Source: Ursus arctos
Lineage: Eukaryota; Chordata; Mammalia; Carnivora; Ursidae
Assembly: GCF_023065955.2 (NCBI RefSeq)
Contig: NW_026622874.1
Location: 23,307,772 to 23,371,771, forward strand
Reading direction: 5' to 3'
DNA: 64,000 nucleotides
Shown here: piece by piece, positions 1-12,960 of the stretch
Position numbering within the stretch: position 1 is the stretch's first letter
How the letters are laid out: every line of letters starts with the position of its first letter
Translations under genes and position numbers: made by a program
The notes under the pieces: model-generated
What the model was told of the DNA's origin: nothing
The model's database searches: none
What the model saw: the letters and a program-made list of their open reading frames with translations, nothing else

Positions 1-845
1 TAACTACTATTTGAGTGTGAGGGGGCGGAAAAGGTGATGGTTCTTTTAATATCCACAACACAGTGCGATTGCATAAAGAAACCCAAAGTAATAGCAACAG
101 ACCGATCTGGCTTCCTCCATTGGGGAAATAATATAAGATTTTATGTATGTAAAGTAGCTCCAGCCCTGGTGTAATACTTGGGGCCTATTTAGACATATTC
201 TTTAGAGGTTTCTGATGCATTTTCCCCAAACCATCAAGCATTAAATTAGCTTAAAGAAAGCCATAAAGATTGCCCTGAGTCTTGTAAAGAACATGACACT
301 TTTCATTTTTCCATTTTATTCATGCAGATAAATGTATGTATCCAGAGTATTTATGGATTTTAATCCTTTTACAAGGTGACTGTGTTTGCATTCAGTTGAA
401 AGAGAGGGACTAAAATCCTTTTACCTACACTGAGGAAGAAATTGAATCTAGAGTGGAGCCAGCTGAGGTAGGAAAAGAGCACTGGCTAGGGTTTGGGAAG
501 CTCAGATGCTGGGGTCAGTCCTACCACGAAGTAACCAGCGAGTCAGATCATCTCACGGGCCTCAAGTTTCTCAGTTGGAGAGTCAAGGGACTGGACCTAC
601 TTAGGTGTCCTGATCTACTGGGGGCAAGAGACCAGGATGGATGGCTGATGGTGAAATGGGAGACCCTGGGTGAGCGGCCCCTAATCATCTGCTTTGTACC
701 CAGAGAGAGGAGGACTTGGTGTGCCTTCTGGCTCCCGGGTAACCCGGAGGATTTCTCTGTTGGACCACAGTCATTGAACCCACATTTACTCTGCTCACAC
801 TGAACCACACTGACACTCTACTGGGTAGGTCTGGAGGTCCAGAGA

Positions 846-1075
846 TTGAGTCATTCAGTAGGTATGTATCAAGTACCTGCTACTCACAGTACCAGGAACT
901 AGGTACCTAATGGTGATGGAAGCAAAGCCTAAGTTCCTACCTTCAGGGAGTCTAAGTCTGGGGGAGACAGGTAGTAAGTAAAGAGAAAGAAGGAAGTACA
1001 ATGTGAAGCGTTAAGAGGATCGAAGCAAGGGGCCGAGATGGAGAATGACACAGGAAAGCCCTTAGGGGTCAGAGA
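846..1075 (+). repeat. L2 LINE 3' fragment
   Basis: GTATCAAGTACCTGCTACTC, CTACCTTCAGGGAGTCTAAG and GGGGGAGACAGGTAGTAAGT follow the L2 3' end order. Confidence 0.6.
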
Positions 1076-1219
1076 AGACTTTCCAGAGAAGGTGGCATTC
1101 GTTTGAAGGATTGAAAAGGAGGAAGGGAGAGCTTGTTCAAAGGCAGGAAAAGGCTTAGAGTATGGAGGAACTCAAGGAAAGCCAGGGAAGCTGGCATTCA
1201 GTGGTCTAGGAAGAGGCTT

Positions 1220-1385
1220 TTTTTTTTTAAGATATTATTTATTTATTTAACAGAGAGAGACCGTGCAAGCAGGGGGAGCGGCAGGCAGTGGGAGAGGGAG
1301 AAGCAGGCTCCCCATTGAGCAGGGATCCCAATATGGGGCTCGATCCCAGGACCTTGGGATCATGACCGGAGCTGAAGGCGCCCCC
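1220..1385 (-). mobile_element. Can-SINE, antisense
   Basis: A T-tract and AAGATATTATTTATTTATTT begin the reversed element, which ends in a shortened head (GAAGGCGCCCCC, with about 25 bases of the tRNA-like part deleted). A perfect 12-base target-site duplication AGGAAGAGGCTT flanks it (1208-1219 and 1386-1397). Confidence 0.92.
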
Positions 1386-2662
1386 AGGAAGAGGCTTGAA
1401 TTAAGGGTGGTGAAGAAGGCAGAAGCCAGGCCACACGGGGCCTTCCGGGTCAAAGTAAGAGGTTTGGATTTGGATTTTGAGTAAGGCAAATAGTATGGCT
1501 GGATTTACTGTCACCAGTGTGAGATTTCCCAGTTTGAACAGCACAGTGTACACACACTTAATTTTGTGTATTTCCCTATGACAAAACTCAGCTAATGAGA
1601 GTCCATTTGCCCTTCTCAGGGCAGATGACACAGTAAGTTCTGGCACTCTATTTTAATACCCTCTCAGCAATTTCAGAATTCCTCACTCCCTTTTCCCTCT
1701 CCCTTTCTCCCTGGATTTGCTCAAAATTCCAAGGGGCATGTGTATCTTTCTGATGTTGAAGGAAGGGCACCTGACCCACGCTGGTCCTAGCTGGCATCTG
1801 TTTTAATGTAGCTTGGCATTTGTTCTGTTGCCCTGGGCTACATGAATTAACTTCTCTAGGGGTCTTCCCTTCCAAGTTCTGCCTTGTCTGCCCTTACTGC
1901 TCTGCCTCCTCTTGGGTCCCCAGTTTGGTCACCCACCCTGAAGCTTGGTGTGCCTTTTACGGTGTGCACATTTTACGATGATCCCCCACCAGGCCCCCAA
2001 GCTAACCTTTGTCCCACTTTGGCACCTAGGCATTGATCCAATCTCCCCACCTCACAGGAAGCAAAGATACTGGGCGGGGCAGGGGGAAAATGGCGGGAAG
2101 GTAGTATCTCAATATCTCTGCCTACATCTGCTCATTTACATTAACAGTGCATCCCTTGCTGGTGCTGAAATTTTTGTTCAGAGTTGCAGAGGGTTAGTGG
2201 GATCAAGTTCTTTCCATTCTCAGATTCTCAAACTTTTCCAATTTGAACTCCATGCCACAGTCATGAGGGGAGTGGGGGCAGCAGTGAGCCAGGTTCCAGC
2301 CTCAGTTGAAATGTGCTCCCTTTCCAATCCCATTCTCCTCTAAGCTCCACTACAGAAGAAACGAGTGTCACTTGGAGGATGGTGGTGGCAGTGACGCTGG
2401 AAAGAAGCTGGTGGGGTTTAGAGGCTGTTGATGGATCAGATGAGGGTGGGAGGTCACGGGAGAGGGAGAAACAGAGGATACCTCCCTGGTTGCTGGCTTT
2501 AGCAACTAGGTCCTGGGTAGTGTCATTGTTGCAGGGAGGGAGCAAGCAGGTGGGGAGTGGATTTGGGGATGGATATCAAGAATCTAGTTTTGTATGTTTC
2601 AAGTTTGAGATATTTGTGAGAGACATCCTAGCGAGAGATGTCAAGCAGATCATTTGATTTCT

Positions 2663-2844
2663 TTTTTTTTTTTAAGATTTTATTTATTTATTTGACAGAG
2701 ATAGAGACAGCTAGTGAGAGAGGGAACACAAGCAGGGGGAGTGGGAGAGGAAGAAGCAGGCTCCCAGCAGAGCAGAGTCCAAGACCCTGGGATCACGCCC
2801 TGAGCCAAGGCAGACGCTTAATGACTGAGCCACCCAGGCGCCCC
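2663..2844 (-). mobile_element. Can-SINE, antisense, with perfect 16-bp target duplication
   Basis: A full-length element from the T-tract and AAGATTTTATTTATTTATTT to CCACCCAGGCGCCCC. AGATCATTTGATTTCT is exactly repeated at 2647-2662 and 2845-2860, which points to a fairly recent insertion. Confidence 0.95.
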
Positions 2845-3939
2845 AGATCATTTGATTTCTGAGATTAAAGCTCAGGGTAGAGGTCTGCAAGGTGATGGAA
2901 ATTTGGGAGTGGTCAACAGACAGATGGTATTTAAAATCATGGGAATGGACCTTAAGTAGTCTCATGTGTTCAGGTGGGGCTTAGGCTTTGATGTGTGGTC
3001 CTGAAAATTTCACCTCGTGATTTGGGTAAGAAGAGCTTAGGCTCCAGATGGCTGTTCCAGGGGCCCTGGGGACCCAGCTGGTGGATCAGTGATCCCTGAC
3101 AACTGCTGCTACTCACTCAGCAGACTCTGTTAGTCTCGTGATATGTGGGAGCTCCCAGCTGGGGACAGAGGTTGGGACAGGCCCAGCTTGTGAAGCGTCA
3201 GGGTGGGAGGAGGGAGAGGTCTGGCCATCTGGATGGGGTGGGTGGAGCAGGATATTTCCAGGCAAGAAGCTGCTGTCCTTGCCCTAAGTGGTTGCGATTA
3301 TTCCTGGAGCCTCCAGGCAGGTGCAGCACAGAATAGTGAAGAAGGAGAATTCAAGGCCTGCTGTACAGTTCTGAGAGCCTGGGAGCATACGCCTGAACAT
3401 GTTCTCTCCCTCAAGGGTCTCATGGGCAGATGATAATATTTATACCCCTTCTGTACTCATAAACCCACACAGTATAGTCTCAGAGGGTGTCATATTCCGG
3501 AAAGTCAGTTTAGCATTCACTTGAAATTTAAAAATTACTCCATCTTTATTGTCAAGGATGTTAAAGGCACTCAAATGCATAGCCCCAGTGATGTTAATTA
3601 AAATCTTATTTCTTTTTCTACTCATATGATTTACACACCACAGCTGTTCAGGCATCACCACCGTCAAACCCAGTTCTCCCTCCCTCATAAATAAACTCTT
3701 TTCTACACCAGCCTCCCTGGAAGCCTTCCTCCCTGGCCTGTTCTCTCCCTCAGCCCTTTATTATGAATGTGTCTGGCCTCTCTCCTAGGAGGAAACATGC
3801 ATCCTTTTGGAAAGCGAGGAAGGAGGTTTAGGGAAGTAGGTTGAAATGACAGGACTCTCTCTGGGGGGAAGGAGGAATGGACATTTTTGTTTCATCACAT
3901 ATTTACGAGTTGACTGACACTTCCATGCTCTCTTTCCAA

Positions 3940-4045
3940 CTTCCCAACAACCTTGCAGGGTAGTTACTCTCATTAATCTGACTTCATAGAGGAGGAAACA
4001 AAGGCTCACCCAGAGCCATGTAGCTTAAAAAAGGCAGGGAGAGGA
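3940..4045 (-). repeat. MIR-like fragment
   Basis: CCCAACAACCTTGCAGGGTA, GAGGAGGAAACAAAGGCTCA and a CCATGTAGCTTAAAAAAGGC core are in reverse MIR order. Confidence 0.55.
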
Positions 4046-5064
4046 CGGGAGCTTCTTGCCAGCATGCAGGTGGCTGAGATGGGGGTGTGCCAATGAGAAA
4101 AATGGAGGGAGATGGTTTCTCTCCCTCACCCTGCCCCATTCCTCTCCTTTCTCCCCGCTCTGCTCACCAGTCTCACCTGATCCCCTTTCAGCAGCAAGGA
4201 CAGGGCAGTTCCATTCCTTGGTCAGGAAATTAGTTGAGAAACAAGAAACCAGGGTCTGTCTGGCTCCTCTCTGTTTCTTTTTCTGTAATAAAATGAAGAG
4301 GTTAAAACAGGTGACTTTGGATCAAATTCTGTGACCACAGCTGCCTTGTGACCCAGTCCCAAAATGGTGATGGACTCAGAGAAACAATCTTTGGATAGCC
4401 AAAAAGTCATTCACAAAGAAATCTCTGCTAAAACCTCTCAAAGAACACCAAAAGGATGTTCTTCTCAAAATAGAGCAACACTTCAAAAAAAAAATCTCTC
4501 TCCCCATGTACATTTTGAATACAACTACCTCAAGCACTGACACCTCCCTCCACACTCCCAAAAACTGTTCCCAAGCCCAAAAGATTCACATCTTTCTTCT
4601 CTTCTCATCTCACTCAGGATCTATTTATTTCTCTTCCACCAACAACTCAGAGAGTTACTTTCCAGAGGAAATCAATCCACCCAGTGTGGTTTCTCTCAAT
4701 TACCCCAATTCGGCAGGGAAGACTGTGCTACCCCAGAGCTCCCCTCCATTGGCAGAGAAGGGGAGAGGGGAGAGATGCATAAGTCAGTTTCCTATCACAC
4801 TGGGATGAGTCCAGGAAAACAGGAATCCTTGTGTTTCTGGTACCCAGCACGGGTGCTGGCACATACTAGGTACTCAGCATTGGTGGAACGGAAGTAAGCA
4901 CGGCAGATTTTTTTAGGGGTTGTCAACTAAAGCCCAGAGCACCCACCAGCGTCCAGCAGAGTCAACACCAGCGAAGTCTGACTTCTACTTCAGTGAGGTT
5001 TCCACCGTCGTAGGGGGTATCATGCGGGGATGCGCACACACGTGTGTCCCCCGTGCAGGGCTTC

Positions 5065-5195
5065 CGAGTCTGGGCCTGGTGTGATTCCTGACTCCGCCAC
5101 CTTAAGCAAGCCCTTAACTTCCCATCGGGAAACTGGGCTTAAAGATAGCATCCCCAATAGAGCCGGTGTGATGATGAAATGATAAGTAACAACAA
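5065..5195 (+). repeat. MIR-like fragment
   Basis: TCCTGACTCCGCCACCTTAA, AAGCCCTTAACTTCCC and GATGATGAAATGATAAG follow the MIR core and 3' order. CpG-rich sequence follows at about 5200-5800. Confidence 0.55.
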
Positions 5196-6549
5196 AAAGG
5201 TGATATCGACACGCATGCCCTTGGATTTCCGACGTCCAACAAGGCGGAAGCGGAAGTCAGCCATTCGGGGCTTGTTGCCTCAGCACATGGGGGCCGAGGC
5301 CTCCGGCTCACCCGAGGCGGGAAGGACTTAGGACTTTCCCAGGGTGGTGCAGTGTTCTGGTGCCCTCTCCTCCCGGGTCACGAGGAGCCAGCCCCACCAG
5401 TTCCTCCCCCACCACCCTCTCCAGGGGATTTCCTTTCTCAGGGAGGACGAGATGACCTCGCTCTGGTTTCAAAATTCCAAGACGGAACAGGAATAAATCC
5501 TCCCGGGCTGACCTAGCTTCCAAAGACCCAGCTCACTGAATTCCTGCTTCCCCGTGGGCATCCCCTGTGCTTCGTCGCCCCTCCCCCCAGGCCGGGAGCC
5601 GGCTCCAGAGGCCGGCCCTGTTTCTCCATCGGCCTGGGCTTGTCTCCAACAGACTAGGCCCCGGCCCCTAAACAGGCCCGAGAGCTCCAGGACCGAGGCC
5701 CAGAAGAGGCCCAGTAAAGCCAACGTGAGAGGAGCTGAGGGCTGGGGCTCTGGCGCTGGGGAGATGAGGCAGGGACCGGCTGGGCCGGACCAGAGGCTCC
5801 TTCCCCGCCTCTGGCAGTGGGAGCTTCCCTCTGTCAGTAAAAGAATTTGGACCCGTAAAGTCTATAGCACAATGCCCAGTACATAAAAAGCACTGAGATT
5901 TCGACCATGATCGCAACTCCTGACGCTAATGGAATTATTTATCTACGAGGCTCTCCCTCACACCAGGGGACTGATCCCTATCTGCGGTGCTTCGTCCAGG
6001 ATCCAGCTCACAGTTGCAGTGAACTAAGAAAACATTTTACTTTGGACACGAGGCAAAACTTTTTGAATAGCTCCTGTCATTAGCCTGGGTAGGGGCCTGT
6101 CTCTTGACCAGTGACCAAAGCCCTGGAGTTAATGGCTCCACTCGGCTTCTCTTGGGCTGGGGGATCGTGAATCCCTTTCCAGCACAACAGGTTAGCTTCG
6201 GCAGTCTCTGGGCCCTCACCTCTCTGTCGGTAAAGTGAGGGGGCAACTGAGTCAACTCTAAAGGGCTTTTCTGCTTGCAGAGACTGAATGAGTGACTTGA
6301 CTGCCGGTGAAGAGAACTGGGGATCAGAGAAAGCATAGAGGACCAGGGCTCAGGCCCAGTGTGGGGCAGGGGGTGGGGGGGGGGGGCTGAGGTATAGCAG
6401 GGTAAAGCTGGGCCTCCCCTCTGGAATGGAAGGGCTGACCCCCCCTGGTCACACTGCCCTGAGGCTTCCACTTTCAAGGTCTGACCCGAAGGCTCCAATT
6501 TAGAGGGCTCCACCCTACCTGGACAGAGACTGCTGAAATGGTCATTTTA

Positions 6550-6632
6550 TTTATTTATTTACACTGCCTACCCAAGGGGGGAGAGTCAGGGATTTTTTTT
6601 TTTAAGAGTATTTATTTATTTGAGAGAGAGAG

Positions 6633-6664
<32 letters not shown>

Positions 6665-6783
6665 CACGAGGAGGAGAGAGAAGCAGGGAGCTCCACTGGG
6701 GCTCCATCCCATGAACCTCAGATCATGGCCTGAGCTGAAACCAAGAGTCAGACGCTAAACTGACCAAGCCCCCCAGGCACCCC
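6550..6783 (-). mobile_element. Can-SINE, antisense, with expanded TG repeat
   Basis: The reversed element ends in CCCCCAGGCACCCC. TGAAATGGTCATTTTA (6534-6549) and TGAAATGATCATTTTA (6784-6799) form a target-site duplication with one mismatch. The GA-rich tract has grown a (TG)14 array, and extra sequence precedes the usual T-tract. Confidence 0.88.
6637..6664 (+). repeat. (TG)n microsatellite
   Basis: Fourteen TG units inside the SINE at 6550-6783. Confidence 0.95.
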
Positions 6784-7775
6784 TGAAATGATCATTTTAG
6801 AGTGGCTCCTTTGGGGAGGCATGCTGAGGGTTAAATGTATGTATTAGACTTGGACTAGATAACATTCCTAGAACATACACAGGTCTAGTGATTAGTGGTG
6901 TCAGGATACCAAGCAACATTTGGCTGGGGGCAGGAGGGGAGCACTGAGGTCTGGAACGTGGAGCCTGCCAAGGCCGCTGAATGAGAGCTCCAAAATGCAG
7001 AACAGGGGCCGAGCAGGAAGACTCAGTGCGGCTGGCAAAGAGCTCAGTTTCCACAAGTGCAAGGAAGGGGTATCAGATAAGGGCCCATTTCCAACATATT
7101 TTGCTTAGTATGCAATATTCCTGTGACTATTGGTCTGCTTTCAAGCACTCCCTCACTCACTGTTCCGCTGAGTATCAGTGCTATTTAAGATGCTCTCTAA
7201 GGGCTGGGATTGGAGTGGGGAAGGCAGCAAGCTGCGTGAGATGCAGTCCCGCCCTCCGGAACATGAAATGTCAACACTCCTGGACAGCCCACCAGGAATC
7301 CCTGCCTGGGCCAGCTCCAAGGCCTGGGACACCTGGTGGGCTGGCTGGCCCTGGCTCTGCGGCTGGGACTCCTGCCGCCTAGAAGAGAGTCTGGGATTGT
7401 TGTTTGGATCGGCACATGCTCTTCTCAGACACAGAGAGAAGATGGGTCAGAAAGAATGTGTGTGGAGAATGAATCCTCTCCCTTTTCAAGCTAGAGAGCC
7501 TGCAGGGGAGAGAGGGGCTGGCCCCTCTCCCCATCACTCTCCCATCCCACTGAGTGGCCACTGATGGCAGGGAGGAGTCAGGGAGACAGATCCTCCTCTC
7601 CCCCTGCCCTGTGACACAGACACAGGGCCTTGGCACCCACTCCTTCCTCATTGTTCACACGGCTCTCTGACCTGTGTCAAAATAAATTCCAGATCCCAGG
7701 AGAGAAGTTTCCTGGGGATGCAAGCACATGGGTTGGGGGGGTGGAATCTGGGCCTATGATGTCCCCACCATTTCT

Positions 7776-7960
7776 TTCTTTCTTTTTTTTTTAAGATTTT
7801 TTTAAAATTTATTTTTGAGAGAGAGAGAATGGGGGAGGGACAGAGGGAGAGAGAGTCTTAAGCAGACTCCGCATGAGCGTGGATCTCACAATCCTGAGAT
7901 CTTGACCTGAGCCAAAACCAAGAGTCAGACACTTAACCGACTAACCCACCCAGGCTCCCC
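7776..7960 (-). mobile_element. Can-SINE, antisense
   Basis: TTTTTTTTTTAAGATTTTTT begins the reversed element and CCACCCAGGCTCCCC ends it. CACCATTTCT is repeated at 7766-7775 and 7966-7975. Confidence 0.9.
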
Positions 7961-8456
7961 TTCCGCACCATTTCTGAAGAAAGCGGCCTCACTGCCTCAA
8001 GCACCCCAATGCGCAGATGCTGTCGGGATAGGCACAGACTGAGCCCCAGAAGAGAAATACAGTCCGATCCCTCCCCCAGTTGGTCTTTCACTTCAGTAGT
8101 CATTAAGGAGAAAAAAACGTCTTCGAAATCAAAAATGAAAGACTGGTGACTCTGAATGTGGTGGTTTGCTCAGTCTGCGGGGTACTCTAATATTTCAGAA
8201 GCAGTTTGGACATGATGTCTTTAGTTTGGATTGAATTAAACATACACCCCCACACATACAACACACTTCCTGCGTAGACTGTACCCCCTAAAGGAATGTT
8301 GGACTAGTCACGGCACATGTTAGGAACACGCGTGATGTGGCTTGAGGCCTTGGTGCTCACCGAGGTGGAAGTGCTGTGCGGCAGGGGAACTTGGGACTTG
8401 CTCTTCATTTTGTCAAAACAGTTGAGATACAAATGAATCCTTTTAAAAGTAAGTAC

Positions 8457-8584
8457 GGGGTGGGGAGTGTGCCTGGGTGGCTTAGTCAGTTAAATGCCTG
8501 ACTCAGGGTTGTGAGTTCAAGCCCCATGTGGGGCTCCACGCCTCGCACAGAGCCCACTTAAGTAAATTAACAAACAAATAAATG
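8457..8584 (+). mobile_element. Can-SINE, sense, short form
   Basis: GTGCCTGGGTGGCTTAGTCA (A box) and GAGTTCAAGCCCC (B box) are followed by a short body and an AACAAACAAATAAAT tail. AAAGTAAGTAC (8446-8456) and AAAGCAAGTAC (8585-8595) form the target duplication. Confidence 0.88.
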
Positions 8585-9654
8585 AAAGCAAGTACAGAAG
8601 TATTGTATTTCGATCTGTATGTCTGCCCCACGTGATTTCAGAATCCCGTAGAGATCGCCGTCATAGTATGATGCGTAGTCCCGCTCAACATGCTCTTCTT
8701 CTTTTTTCTTTAATCATCATCACCATCTTTTTGTTGAGGCACCACTGTTCTAGATAAGAAGAGAGGAAATAATTGCTTGGCATATTCAGATGAAACGTTA
8801 ATGTAAAATTTGTTGACCTAATTATTATTTTATCTCTTGAAATCTGTATGACGTAATGTTAGGAAATTAAATTCACAAAACTTTTTTTTTTCCAACAAGT
8901 TACTATATTTGTATGTGAAAAATTCACCTTCAGACGGGTAATTCTAGTTTTCAAGGTACCTGCACTTTTACACACACGTGTGCTGTAATTCGGCACAAAG
9001 CTGCGGGCACCGCGAGTGCCTGTTGTGTATTACCTCATGTCTAAGTGATAGGAGGGGCGGGTACTGCAGATGCAAAGAAGAGTAAACCACAGTCCTTTGC
9101 CAGGTGTTACCAAGCTGGGGAAGGGCCTTCGAGGAAGAAGGAACACGTGGGTGAAGGCACCAGGGGCCGTGTGCAAGAATCCATGGCTCTGGGGGCAGAA
9201 GCCATGCTTGAGGCTGTGGCGGACGCACAGGAGAGAGCCTCGGGGTTCAGATTTAAAGGGGTCTTCTTGGGACTTTGGGCCTCATCCTAAAGGCAAGGAG
9301 CAGTGGAAAATTTGAAGGCATGGGGGAGGGTGAGTAGGTACCGCTGGAGACAAGCAGAAGGTTCCACGTGGGACACACTGAAGGTTGCTTAACTTTCAGC
9401 AGCAACTGCTCTTGGCAGAGGCTGCCTCATAAACTTGATGCCTGAGGACGCGGTTCAGCGAGAGCCACCCTGCTCCCAGTGGCTACACTCCCGGCAGGTC
9501 CCTGGAGAGAAAACCCAGCGACAGGGGGGGCCAAACCACAGCTTTCTGCTTCAAGGCGCTTCTTCCTGCCTTTGCCTTTGGAGCTGCCCGTTGATGGTAC
9601 TTAGGGATGAATTGATATGTGCGGTCGTCATTGGATTTTAAAAGGTATATTTCT

Positions 9655-9865
9655 TAGGGTGGCTCAGTCGGTTAAGCATCTGACTCTTGGTTTTGGCTCA
9701 GGTCACGATCTCAAGGTCGTGAGATCGAGCCCCATGTCAGGCTCCATGCTCGGCGGGGAATCTGCTTGGGATTCTCTCTCTCCCTCTCCCTCAGCCCCTC
9801 CCCCTGCTTGTGCAAGCTCTCTCTCAAAATAAATAAATTAAATTTTAAAAAATAAGTAAATAAAT
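9655..9865 (+). mobile_element. Can-SINE, sense, with 15-bp target duplication
   Basis: GGTGGCTCAGTCGGTTAAGC to a long AAATAAATAAAA-type tail. The first bases of the head (GGGGCGCCTG) are missing. AAAAGGTATATTTCT is exactly repeated at 9640-9654 and 9866-9880. Confidence 0.93.
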
Positions 9866-10539
9866 AAAAGGTATATTTCTCAAAAAGAAATGCTTGTAAG
9901 TGGAAATACCTAAACATCTCGTGAAAGTGCCAGCAATGGAGCAAGTATATTTTCAAACATTAGTTTTCTTTTTTTTTCTCCTAACCAAATACCCAGTTCG
10001 CCACACCTAGGGAAAGAAAGTACAACTGGTTGACCTAAATACCCAGAAGCCAGGTATCTCCCTGTCTTCAGTGGTAAATACTCAAATCGCCGTCCCGTTG
10101 CTTAGGAAGAGACAGGACCTCAGGCACGCTAGGCTTGTGCTTGTCCTATTTCAAAGCACAGGTATTTTAATAACGTTACAAGAAATGAAGTTTTGTTCTT
10201 TTCTGTAGTATGCTTATAAATCTCTAAATCAATTAATTGAACAGAAGACTGATGTGGGTGGGTGCGGAGGGGACCTGGCAGGGAGAGAAAGAATTTAGGG
10301 AGAGTGCACGTTTGATGCCAGCTCTGCCCATGAAAACAGGAGGACTGGACTTCATCACAAACGGCACTGGCTGGAGAAGTATTGGAGAGTAATAATCCTA
10401 TCTAATTACGAGGAAATGAGACGTGAAAAGAAAAGGAGACAGTAGCGAACATGAAGACTGTTGTTATTGAGTATTGCTTCTGTGCCTACGTGGACTTATT
10501 TGGTGACTTGGTTCATTTGGTTGTTCCCAGATGCCTATG

Positions 10540-10660
10540 AAAGAGATACTAGCATTTTCCCCTTTTTACAAACTTAAGAAGGTGTCCAAAGTCACACTGC
10601 TGGCCAAGTAGTGAGGCCAGGATTTGACCTCAGATATACCAGGAGATCCTTGGAAAATCC
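10540..10660 (-). repeat. MIR-like fragment
   Basis: AGTCACACTGCTGGCCAAGT followed by GAGGCCAGGATTTGACCTCA is the reverse-strand MIR core. Confidence 0.6.
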
Positions 10661-11091
10661 TGTTCTGCCGGTCGGGACTTTTAAACCACTTGCCAGTCGT
10701 TCAGCTGTCCTTCAACTGGAAAAGGACGAGCTTCATAAACTGTCCCTAGTGTGCCCTTTTGTGGGGAAATACACACTGAAGTACTTAGGACCAAGAGGCT
10801 GCTTGCTATCCAATAGTTTAAAAGTAATGTGAATATACGGAAAGCAAAAATGAGAAAGCAAATGCAGTAAGATATGAACAAGTGGGGAATCGGGGTGAAT
10901 GGTCTGTTATATGGGAGTTGAGCACCTTGTTTCTAAGTCTGAAATTATGTAAAAATAACAATATTTTTAAAAACAACACAAACCTGTGATTAATGTACTT
11001 AGAAAAGGTGATTCTCTGCCTTTTCCTATCTCAGAGTATGCTTCCAGATTTCTAAATCTATTTGATTAAATTGGGAAGAACACCAGGATAT

Positions 11092-11092
<1 letters not shown>

Positions 11093-11132
<40 letters not shown>
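11093..11132 (+). repeat. (TG)n microsatellite
   Basis: Twenty uninterrupted TG units; likely polymorphic. Confidence 0.96.
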
Positions 11133-11134
<2 letters not shown>

Positions 11135-12109
11135 GGGCCAGAAGTGTGAATGTCTTGTTCAACTATCTTACTCTGTTCGGAGCAGCAGCCCACTTCTCAG
11201 GTTCTGCATGAGAAAAGTAGTAACTACATTTCATGGCTCTTAATCATCAGGTTATAAGACAGACCCTCCTGCCCCCCGAGAGACAGGAGGCAGATCCTTC
11301 CAGGGAGTTTGGCTAGAGACAAGCCTCTCCGTCCACTCCTGCCAAGACCGTGCAAACAGGTCCCTGCCATTTGAACTTCCAGAAGAATAAGAAAAAAAAA
11401 ATCTTTACAGCAGAGTGCCAAAAACCAGTGCAATTTTTTTACCTGATTATTATATAATATTACTTTGGGCCTAGAAAATAGACCGCTGAGAAATCCTTTC
11501 GCTGTTGCTTGTCTGAATGACTCCCTCACAGCTTTTCATAAGGAACATGAATTAATTAGGGCCTGCGAGGAGAAAGGGTCTCCCTTGATCTCTGGCCAAG
11601 GATTCCCTAAATCGCTCCGTCTGCTCGTTCCAAAATCCTGTGTGCTTTAACTGCTGTGCACAAAAACCATTCATTCTGTCAGCTCAGGGGGATTTTGAAG
11701 CTTAGATGCATGCCTCCCGAGGCTGTGAAAGCAAAGGGAAGGGGGCAGATAGAGAGGAAGAAGGCAGGTGAGCAGGACCTCGTCCCAGATCGCCGTCCTT
11801 CACCCAAGCCGAGGCAAGTCTCGCCGTGCGGCCTCTTGTGTGAGCACGAACCCCAGGACTCGTCTCTTACAACCCTGCTGGATCTCTTGGAAATCCTTTC
11901 AGCGTGTGGGGCTTTTTGTCATAATGGTATCTGACTTGGTTACTTTTCCCAGTCACAGTCCCTTGTGTTAGAAGGGTTGGAAAGGTGGACTCTGAAATCC
12001 CAAAGCCCTTGGTTTTCTTCTCTTGGGACTATAATCCTTCCACCTGTGTTAGCGATATTCGTTTCCATTTTACCTCTCAGACAGAGCCCTTGTTTTATGT
12101 ATGTGGAAC

Positions 12110-12290
12110 CTAGTTTCTCGATCTTGGCCGTGTTGGACCAGATAACTCTTCACTGTGGCGGCTGTCCTGAGCCCAGGAGGATGTTAAGCAGCTGCATGCC
12201 AGTAGCAGCCCCCTTCCAACGGCAACAACCAAAATTGTCTCCAGATGTTGCCAGGTGTCCCCCGGAGAGCAAAATCAACCCGGTCTCGAG
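12110..12290 (+). mobile_element. hAT-type DNA transposon fossil
   Basis: AGGATGTTAAGCAGCTGCAT, CCAGTAGCAGCCCC and TGTCTCCAGATGTTGCCAGG parallel the element at 42690-42910. There is no coding capacity. Confidence 0.6.
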
Positions 12291-12924
12291 CTGATCTAGA
12301 ACTTCCTTAAGAACTGGGGCCTTCCTGGTCTTCTTGGGAAACCAGAGCAGGCTAAAGGCATTTGATTCAGCCTGGGCTGATGGAGCGACTAGAAACAGTC
12401 GTGCCCTGATGGGTGAGGCATTCTGGAAGACGCGGGTTGCGGTATGACTCTGGGTGCTAGAGCTGAAGTCTTAGGACTGTGTCATATTCTGTGCCGGCTC
12501 TTCACACAGGAGTTTTTGAGAGCAGTCTCAGCGTCACGGCAGTATGAAGCAGAACCAGAGATAGGAGGATCCAGATTGCCAGGCCAAGGTCTTTGAATAA
12601 TTAGAAATACGGCATCTTAAGAATGTCTGGGAGCGTCCTTCTGGGCCTCGCCCAGGTTGGCTGCAGATTTACCTGCCCCTGGCGGCCTCTCTCTTTGCTC
12701 TGTAATTAGAACTGCCCTCCCGGTAGAAGGTCACAGCGCTCATCTCGTACATTCCAAGAGCAGCTCTGTGGACCGCCCAGGGTGAATTTCCATGAGTCCT
12801 CAGGTGTCCAGCCTATATTTTCAGGAAAGTGCTGAGAAAGTTCATCCAAGAAAAAATCCTTGCTGTGCCTCAAATCAGGATGAGAATATCAAGTCTGGTC
12901 TTCTAGGGGGCACTGTAACTTCAG

Positions 12925-12926
<2 letters not shown>

Positions 12927-12957
<31 letters not shown>
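12927..12957 (+). repeat. Isolated poly(A) run of 31
   Basis: Thirty-one consecutive A. No SINE or L1 body precedes it and no target-site duplication was found, so its origin is unclear. The length may vary or be imprecisely sequenced. Confidence 0.9.

Positions 12958-12960
<3 letters not shown>

Noticed and set aside
8457..8584. A- and B-box tRNA-like sequences in the SINEs as tRNA genes
   Set aside because: They are heads of Can-SINEs with bodies, tails and target duplications; there is no cloverleaf with a proper acceptor stem.
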